Shown: in pieces, positions 15,123-18,525 of the stretch
Layout of the letters: every line of letters begins with the position of its first letter
Position numbering within the stretch: the first letter of the stretch is position 1
Assembly: GCA_937892405.1 (NCBI GenBank)
Contig: CALAFS010000005.1
Coordinates: forward strand, 1-18,525
DNA length: 18,525 nucleotides
Source: an uncultured Clostridia bacterium
GTDB taxonomy: Bacteria; Bacillota; Clostridia; Oscillospirales; CAG-272
Direction: 5' to 3'
Position numbers and translations under genes: made by a program
Notes under the pieces: generated by a model
What the model saw: only the letters and a program-made list of their open reading frames with translations
Database searches by the model: none
What the model was told of the DNA's origin: nothing

Positions 15123-15155
15123 ATTTTCAAGACTCCGTCAGAAGAATCGGCGTTA

Positions 15156-15171
15156 TATGAACGCGTTCATA
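15156..15171. promoter_or_regulatory. Putative TetR operator (perfect 16-bp palindrome)
   Basis: TATGAACGCGTTCATA is its own reverse complement. It spans the predicted transcription start (about 15169) between the -10 box and the tetR start codon, the classic place for a TetR-family autorepressor site. Confidence 0.8.
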
Positions 15172-15175
15172 ATAT

Positions 15176-15204
15176 AGCATACACCTTTTTCGGAGGATTG
15201 TCAA
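15176..15204 (-). promoter_or_regulatory. Sigma-A promoter of the TetR operon
   Basis: On the minus strand TTGACA (15204-15199), a 17-bp spacer and TATGCT (15181-15176). No other promoter-like sequence is obvious inside the operon, so all five genes should depend on this one. Confidence 0.75.
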
Positions 15205-15208
15205 TAGA

Positions 15209-15239
15209 TTTTCGGAAAACAATCCGATTTTTCCGAAAA
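15209..15239. repeat. Inverted repeat immediately upstream of the TetR operon promoter
   Basis: TTTTCGGAAAA (15209-15219) is the reverse complement of TTTTCCGAAAA (15229-15239), with a 9-bp centre. It begins 5 bp upstream of the -35 box, where an activator could bind. It lacks a T-run and is separated from the terminator at 15256-15302. Confidence 0.45.
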
Positions 15240-15255
15240 TGGTCGAAAGGCGTAA

Positions 15256-15302
15256 AAAAGCCGTCTTCCACGGAACGAAAAATTCCGTAAAAGGCGGCTT
15301 TT
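15256..15302 (-). terminator. Intrinsic terminator after the glycoside-hydrolase remnant
   Basis: AAAAGCCGTCTT (15256-15267) pairs with AAGGCGGCTTTT (15291-15302) with one G-T pair; an inner ACGGAA/TTCCGT stem (15270-15275 with 15283-15288) caps it. The minus-strand RNA ends in six U residues. It lies 15 bp after the stop codon of the remnant, consistent with the terminator of the original gene. Confidence 0.82.
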
Positions 15303-15317
15303 GATAAAATCCACGGG

Positions 15318-15575
15318 TTATCCGAGACGCTTTGCCATATTGTAGGCGAGCAGGTTCCAGCTCTGAAATCTTTGGTTCGAAACGCCGGTGCCCGTCTCCG
15401 GGTCGTAATATGCGGGAAAGCGCGGAAAAGGGCATTGAGAACATACGACAGCGGATAATTTCCGCAGAGGTAACATATTCCAATAATTCTGCTCGTCAAA
15501 ACTCAGATAGCGGGCAACCTCCGGGCGCCCCATCACAGCGACAATGCCGGGAATATCGCTGCCCGTGTCGGTTAT
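15318..15575 (-). pseudogene. C-terminal remnant of a glycoside hydrolase (MGH1/GH63-like)
   Basis: The minus strand is open for 85 codons between a TAA at 15578-15576 and the stop at 15318. The last 36 residues read YYDPETGTG, then VSNQRFQSWNLLAYNMAKRLG, like the C-terminal end of (alpha/alpha)6-barrel glycosidases of the MGH1-like/GH63 group, where a Y-P-E-T-G turn is followed by F-x-S-W. Such enzymes have 400-800 residues; here the catalytic part is missing. There is no ribosome binding site before the internal ATG (15536). The first 40 residues do not look convincingly like the family, so the break may lie further in. The neighbouring AT-richer gene begins its stop codon only about 20 bp away, which suggests replacement of the 5' part by rearrangement. 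Confidence 0.6.
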
Positions 15576-15595
15576 TTATATATTTCAAATGATTT

Positions 15596-16189
15596 TTATT
15601 CTTCGCACTCATAGCCCTCCCGTATCATTGCGACAGTCTCTTTCAAAAAAATATTTTCGTATTCAATATCAAATTCCCGATAATCCCAAACGACATCGGA
15701 GCCGTCCCGCTCGACATGATAATCGGATTTTCCTGCGGCGTCGATCTGCGCGATGATATCGCCGAAGTCATTTGCGGAAACATCGTCCAGTATGCCACGC
15801 CCCCGACCGTCAAGGATATAGGGATAGTGTCTTCCGCGTCCGTGTTCCATCTCGGTGATGGCGTCCACACGGATTTTGAAAATCTGCGGGCAACCGTAGT
15901 CATATTCCATCTCAAAGCGATCGCCGACAGAAAGCCCCAGCCGGCGCAGCTTTATCCGGGTAGAATCAACGGCACCTTCGATTGGCTCTTCCTCTAAAAT
16001 CATGGGCAGAGCATAGGCGGTGTTTTTATATGTGAATTCAAAAGCATGGTACGCAAGCGTATCAAAAGTTGCTAAAATCAGATAGCCGACCTGTGCCAAA
16101 GTGTTATTGCCCGAGATTTCGACAGTCCGCCATATCTTATTTTCAAAATTATCATAAGCAATATGCAATGTATAAACCTGCGTGCTCAT
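15596..16189 (-). CDS. Plasmid pRiA4b ORF-3-family protein
   Basis: A 197-residue protein with the pattern of the pRiA4b ORF-3 family (also called IS1096 passenger TnpR-like): an N-terminal strand with KIWRTVEISGNNTLAQVGYLI (18-38), HAFEF (48-52), RFEMEYDYGCPQIFKIRV (91-108, family pattern YDFGDxWxHxI) and YPYILDGRGRGILDDV (122-137). The usual Asp and Trp/His of the central motif are changed to Cys100 and Phe104. Family function is unknown; members are frequent on mobile DNA. ATG 16189 is chosen because GGAGG lies 6 nt upstream and the promoter at 16233-16261 precedes it; the open frame extends 108 codons further upstream without support. The gene is richer in A/T at third positions than its neighbours, a sign of separate origin. 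Confidence 0.85.
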   Translation of the reverse strand: MSTQVYTLHIAYDNFENKIWRTVEISGNNTLAQVGYLILATFDTLAYHAFEFTYKNTAYALPMILEEEPIEGAVDSTRIKLRRLGLSVGDRFEMEYDYGCPQIFKIRVDAITEMEHGRGRHYPYILDGRGRGILDDVSANDFGDIIAQIDAAGKSDYHVERDGSDVVWDYREFDIEYENIFLKETVAMIREGYECEE

Positions 16190-16232
16190 AAAGTGCCTCC
16201 TTGTCCGATTTTTTTGTTTTTGAATTTTATCC

Positions 16233-16261
16233 ATTATACCATGTTTTTGATAAGAATTCAA
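16233..16261 (-). promoter_or_regulatory. Sigma-A promoter of the pRiA4b ORF-3-like gene
   Basis: On the minus strand TTGAAT (16261-16256), a 17-bp spacer and a perfect TATAAT (16238-16233), about 45 bp upstream of the ATG. Confidence 0.8.
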
Positions 16262-16296
16262 GAGCGCGGGGACACTTTTGGCGCGAAAGCAAAGCA

Positions 16297-16328
16297 AAAA
16301 ACGACAGCCGGAGCAGGCTGTCGTTTTT
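16297..16328. terminator. Intrinsic terminator after the SGNH hydrolase gene
   Basis: AAAAACGACAGCC (16297-16309) pairs perfectly with GGCTGTCGTTTTT (16316-16328), loop GGAGCA. The minus-strand U-run serves the SGNH gene, whose stop is at 16351; the structure would also work on the plus strand. Confidence 0.9.
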
Positions 16329-16350
16329 CTCGGATTATGTGCGCGAAGAA

Positions 16351-17046
16351 TCATGCCATTTTTTCGGCAGTAGTGCTTTTGGCAAGACGCTCGCGCAGGA
16401 GCGTCTCGATCAGATCGTGACCTTCTTCCGACGGGTGAATACCGTCGAGGGAGATCAGGGAAGCACAGCGGTGCGAAAGGAGGAAGTCCGTACGCAGGTC
16501 GATCATCGGGCAACCCGTCCGACGGGCGATGTCTTCGACGATCAGGTTGTAGTGCTCTTGGAAACGGTAAAGCATTGTGATGTCGCCGAGCCAGGACATG
16601 ATATTTTCACGGGAGCGCTCTTTGGAGATAAAGGAGAGATAACGCTCGGGGAGCATGGGGACGAGGTTGCACATGTAGACCTCGGCACCCGTGGCGAGCG
16701 CGTGGTCGAGCATTTTACCGTAGGTTTCGCAAAACTTTGTCTCGGGGGTATGGGGCAGGTGTGTGGCGAGGGGATCGGCGGAGATCGCCGCCCAGTCGTA
16801 GTCACAGTCGTTGCCGCCGAAGTCGAAGATCACGGTGCTGTCTCTGTCACATTCGGCGATCGTGTAATCGAACATATCAAGACCGCGATCGACCGTCGCG
16901 CCCATACGGGAGTGGTTGACTACTTCGTACCCGAGCGCCGCGAGGGTGGGGAGCTTGTAACCGGCACAGAGCTTATGTTTTTTTGCTTCTTCGGAATAGG
17001 TAATTCCGCGAAGAATGGAGTCGCCGTAAATCAGCAGTTTTTTCAT
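16351..17046 (-). CDS. SGNH/GDSL-family hydrolase (esterase-like)
   Basis: A 231-residue protein with all SGNH blocks: block I LLIYGDS with nucleophile Ser10, block II Gly49 in HSRMGATVDRG, block III FGGND with Asn79, and block V DGIHPSEEGH with Asp200 and His203 completing the triad. These serine hydrolases cleave acyl, acetyl or phospholipid esters. No signal peptide is present, so it is probably cytoplasmic and the substrate is open. The ATG (17046) has only a modest AAGG upstream. It appears to be transcribed alone, from somewhere in the 17.05-17.4 kb region, with a strong terminator after the stop. Internal Cys residues are scattered and no extra domain is present. Confidence 0.93.
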   Translation of the reverse strand: MKKLLIYGDSILRGITYSEEAKKHKLCAGYKLPTLAALGYEVVNHSRMGATVDRGLDMFDYTIAECDRDSTVIFDFGGNDCDYDWAAISADPLATHLPHTPETKFCETYGKMLDHALATGAEVYMCNLVPMLPERYLSFISKERSRENIMSWLGDITMLYRFQEHYNLIVEDIARRTGCPMIDLRTDFLLSHRCASLISLDGIHPSEEGHDLIETLLRERLAKSTTAEKMA

Positions 17047-17374
17047 GATGGATACCTTGGCGGTTGCGTGACGCGGGAGTGTGCGGGCAACGCCGTTCCT
17101 TTCTTTATGTTTTTTTATAAGGATGATAATCGTTTTTCGAAAAGAGGTGAGCGCAGGGAATCATAAGAGAATTCCGGACGCATCCACGGAAGAGGAGTCA
17201 TACCGTTTTGATAAATCAACAAGATGCTTTCGACGCTTCGGAAAACTCGGTCGGTGTGCTTTGTCAATTCAAAGATGTTTTCGGCGTACCCGAAAGGCTT
17301 TGTCGGTGCACACCGATGAGGCGAAGATGCGGTACGCATCTTCCTTCGGCAGGCTCTTTTTCATCCGTGATAAC
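17047..17374 (-). other. Intergenic stretch with possible decayed coding remnant
   Basis: No intact gene is convincing here. On the minus strand a frame from ATG 17364 (MKKSLPKEDAYRIFASSV...) with coding-like third positions stops after 31 codons. The neighbouring frame continues with YAENIFELTKHTDRVFRSVE... to a stop at 17115. Removing one G near 17288-17290 would join them into an 82-residue frame. There is no good ribosome binding site and I recognise no family. It could be a frameshifted small gene, a leader for the SGNH gene, or chance. Confidence 0.25.
17290..17349. other. Potential three-way-junction RNA structure
   Basis: Two perfect hairpins lie side by side: TCGGTG-CA-CACCGA (17303-17316, effectively a 5-bp stem with a 4-nt loop) and GAAGATGCG-GTA-CGCATCTTC (17323-17343). 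They are enclosed by CCGAA (17290-17294) pairing with TTCGG (17345-17349). The fold is possible on either strand. It does not match a tRNA or any riboswitch I know, and it coincides with the possible decayed coding frame. Confidence 0.35.
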
Positions 17375-17403
17375 AGTATACCCCACAATGCGAAAAAAGT
17401 CAC
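17375..17403 (-). promoter_or_regulatory. Possible promoter reading toward the SGNH hydrolase gene
   Basis: On the minus strand GTGACT (17403-17398), a 17-bp spacer and TATACT (17380-17375). It would give a leader of about 320 nt containing the structured element at 17290-17349. The match is moderate and no nearer promoter for the SGNH gene was found. Confidence 0.45.
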
Positions 17404-17446
17404 GCTACTTGTGCGGATTTTTCCTCGACTCTCTGTTCACCCGCAA

Positions 17447-17504
17447 TCTACCGTGAATTCCGAGACGGTAGAGTGGAAAAATCACAACTCTACTGTGAGT
17501 AGAG
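17447..17504. repeat. Two inverted repeats with TCTAC/GTAGA arms
   Basis: TCTACCGT (17447-17454) pairs with ACGGTAGA (17465-17472), and CTCTAC (17488-17493) with GTAGAG (17499-17504). Both lie just upstream of the XRE-gene promoter and share arm sequence with the downstream hairpin at 17603-17621, so they could be operator sites. Confidence 0.55.
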
Positions 17505-17527
17505 CCTGAAATTTTGCGTAAATCCCC

Positions 17528-17556
17528 TTGATTTTTGATAAAAAGCATGTTATAAT
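17528..17556 (+). promoter_or_regulatory. Sigma-A promoter of the XRE regulator gene
   Basis: TTGATT (17528-17533), a 17-bp spacer and a perfect TATAAT (17551-17556). Predicted start near 17563 leaves a leader of about 125 nt before the ATG at 17689. Confidence 0.8.
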
Positions 17557-17602
17557 CAAAGAAACAGTGTGAAAATCCCCTGTCGAGCGGCGAAAAAACG
17601 GT

Positions 17603-17621
17603 CGGTAGAAGGATTCTACCG
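17603..17621 (+). promoter_or_regulatory. Leader hairpin/operator-like inverted repeat of the XRE gene
   Basis: CGGTAGAA (17603-17610) and TTCTACCG (17614-17621) form a perfect 8-bp stem with a 3-nt loop about 40 nt into the predicted transcript. The arms repeat the words seen upstream of the promoter. No T-run follows, so it is not an intrinsic terminator. Confidence 0.55.
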
Positions 17622-17688
17622 CAAGATTCTGTCGTCTCTACTTTTTTGAGAGAACGGGTAAAGGGCGGGAAGGAGAACAAAAGTTTAC

Positions 17689-18357
17689 ATGGACGAGACC
17701 GAAAACCTCAGGGAGATCATCGGGCGCAACATCGCCGGGCTTCGCACCGGAGCAAAGGTGACGCAGCTCGAGCTTGCCGAAATGCTGAACTATTCCGACA
17801 AAGCCATCTCAAAATGGGAGCGGGGAGAGTCGATTCCCGACCTTGTCGTCATGAAGCGGCTCGCCGATATCTTCGGCGTGAGCGTGGATTATTTTCTGAA
17901 GGAAGAGCATGACGCGGGAGATTACAAAAAAGAACCGGTGCCCGCCGTCCTGCGGCGCAACCGCACATTGGTGACGATGCTTGCCGTGTCGCTTGTCTGG
18001 CTGATCGCGACCTTTCTGTTCGTCGTCATCAAGCTTGCCGCTCCGGGCGGGAACTTTCCGATGTGGCTTCTGTATGTTTATTCCGTGCCTGTCAGCTTTC
18101 TGCTTCTTCTGATCTTCAATTCCATTTGGGGGAACAAGAAGCGGAACTATCTGATTATTTCGCTCTTTGTCTGGACACTCCTTGCCGCGATTTACCTCTC
18201 GGTGCTGATGTTGATTTCGCTCGACATCTGGCTTGTCTTCCTGCTCGGGATTCCCGCGCAGATCATCATCGTTCTGTGGTCCGGACTGACCGTCAGACGG
18301 CGGGCGTCGGCGCCCGTATCCTCCGCGGCACCCAAAACGGAGAAAAAAGAAAAATAG
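17689..18357 (+). CDS. XRE-family regulator with four-helix membrane domain
   Basis: A 222-residue protein joining an N-terminal DNA-binding domain to a membrane tail. Residues 8-66 form an XRE helix-turn-helix: IGRNIAGLRTGAKVTQLELAE, SDKAISKWERGESIPDLVVM and LADIFGVSVDYFL, all canonical. After a short charged linker (71-92), helices are predicted near 93-115, 125-147, 153-175 and 180-201, and the tail is basic and Ala/Ser/Pro-rich (RRRASAPV... KKEK). This architecture is common in Clostridia, where the membrane part is thought to sense an envelope signal. GGAG (17672-17675) lies a rather long 13 nt upstream of the ATG. Repeated TCTACCG words around its promoter suggest self-regulation. No structural gene follows in the same unit; hairpins come directly after the stop. 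Confidence 0.92.
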   Translation: MDETENLREIIGRNIAGLRTGAKVTQLELAEMLNYSDKAISKWERGESIPDLVVMKRLADIFGVSVDYFLKEEHDAGDYKKEPVPAVLRRNRTLVTMLAVSLVWLIATFLFVVIKLAAPGGNFPMWLLYVYSVPVSFLLLLIFNSIWGNKKRNYLIISLFVWTLLAAIYLSVLMLISLDIWLVFLLGIPAQIIIVLWSGLTVRRRASAPVSSAAPKTEKKEK

Positions 18358-18363
18358 GAAGAA

Positions 18364-18413
18364 AAGCCCCGCTTACCGCCCGGGGCTTCTGTCACGGAAT
18401 GCCTCTTCCGTGA
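18364..18413. terminator. Tandem hairpins after the XRE gene, weak terminator
   Basis: AAGCCCCG (18364-18371) pairs with CGGGGCTT (18381-18388), followed by TCACGGAA (18392-18399) with TTCCGTGA (18406-18413). The first stem is strong but its downstream T-run is poor (CTTCTG) on the plus strand. It starts 6 bp after the TAG, so a terminator role is likely though not certain. Confidence 0.5.
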
Positions 18414-18470
18414 AAAGGACAACCGTCGGGGCGCGGAAGATTTGACCGTCGCCCGAAAGCAAAACGAAAA

Positions 18471-18496
18471 GACGAAAGCAAACGGTGACTTTCGTC
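18471..18496 (+). other. Hairpin directly upstream of the last ribosome binding site
   Basis: GACGAAAG (18471-18478) pairs with CTTTCGTC (18489-18496), a perfect 8-bp stem with a 10-nt loop that ends beside GGAAAGGG. It could influence translation of the gene starting at 18510. CGAAA words also recur at 18454-18477. No promoter is obvious in 18414-18500. Confidence 0.35.
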
Positions 18497-18509
18497 GGAA
18501 AGGGATCTT

Positions 18510-18525
18510 ATGGCAATGTTCCCGG
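18510..18525 (+). CDS. Start of a further gene (first five codons only)
   Basis: ATG at 18510 follows AAAGGG by about 5 nt and opens MAMFP before the window ends. The start is plausible from its ribosome binding site. Five residues are too few to name a product; precorrin-2 dehydrogenases often begin in a similar way, but this is only a guess. Confidence 0.4.

Noticed and set aside
16190..16513. N-terminal extension of the pRiA4b ORF-3-like gene
   Set aside because: It would read through the SGNH terminator and the gene's own promoter; the first GGAGG-supported start is 16189.
17081..17509. 142-codon plus-strand frame between the SGNH and XRE genes
   Set aside because: It has no ribosome binding site, runs through several hairpins and ends among the TCTACCG repeats; composition is not coding-like.
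1..18525. CRISPR array, tRNA/rRNA genes, insertion sequence or phage module
   Set aside because: No regularly spaced repeats, no cloverleaf with CCA-type end, no rRNA-like sequence and no transposase or integrase frame was recognised.

Overview
The window looks like a chromosomal segment of a Gram-positive member of the Firmicutes, most likely class Clostridia and probably an uncultured gut lineage. The evidence is the strong AGGAGG-type ribosome binding sites, textbook sigma-A promoters with 17-bp spacers, overlapping start/stop codons, intrinsic terminators with U-runs, and the family content (VanZ, Sel1, an XRE regulator with a membrane tail, an MGH1-like glycosidase remnant, a large secreted beta-rich protein). 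Coding sequence is GC-rich at third positions. This makes long antisense shadow frames common; one is 516 codons.

Layout. (1) 1-519: the 5' end of a minus-strand FtsK/SpoIIIE-like gene, divergent from cysS, with a recognisable promoter on each strand. (2) 520-5676, plus strand: cysS (cysteinyl-tRNA synthetase), an AT-rich direct repeat, a Sel1-repeat protein, a VanZ-family membrane protein and a 746-residue secreted protein, ending at a strong bidirectional terminator (5702-5748). (3) 5789-6607, minus: a sugar-phosphate isomerase/epimerase-like TIM barrel with its own promoter. (4) 6723-11260, minus: one operon of an aldose 1-epimerase-like gene and two overlapping ABC exporter half-transporters that together look like a heterodimeric exporter with one degenerate ATP site. 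(5) 11263-15204, minus: a compact five-gene operon of TetR regulator, flavin-reductase-like protein with a PCP_red-like tail, NAD(P)-binding atypical SDR, DUF1295/steroid-5-alpha-reductase-like membrane protein and six-helix membrane protein. It has one promoter, which overlaps a perfect 16-bp palindrome, and one terminator. (6) 15256-16328: a terminator, a 3' remnant of a glycoside hydrolase, and an AT-richer pRiA4b ORF-3-like gene, suggesting past rearrangement or transfer. (7) 16351-17046, minus: an SGNH/GDSL hydrolase. (8) 17047-17688: about 640 bp with no convincing intact gene but several hairpins and repeated TCTACCG/CGGTAGA words around a promoter. (9) 17689-18357, plus: an XRE regulator with four membrane helices. 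(10) At the right edge, the first codons of a further plus-strand gene.

The best candidate for an undescribed system is the TetR-controlled operon at 11.3-15.2 kb. Its four structural genes pair flavin- and nicotinamide-binding folds with a membrane protein whose motif resembles steroid 5-alpha/enoyl reductases as much as methyltransferases. That fits a repressible redox pathway acting on a lipophilic substrate, but the substrate cannot be told from sequence.

No rRNA, tRNA, CRISPR array, insertion sequence or replication origin was recognised. All assignments come from reading motifs by eye; no database search was run.
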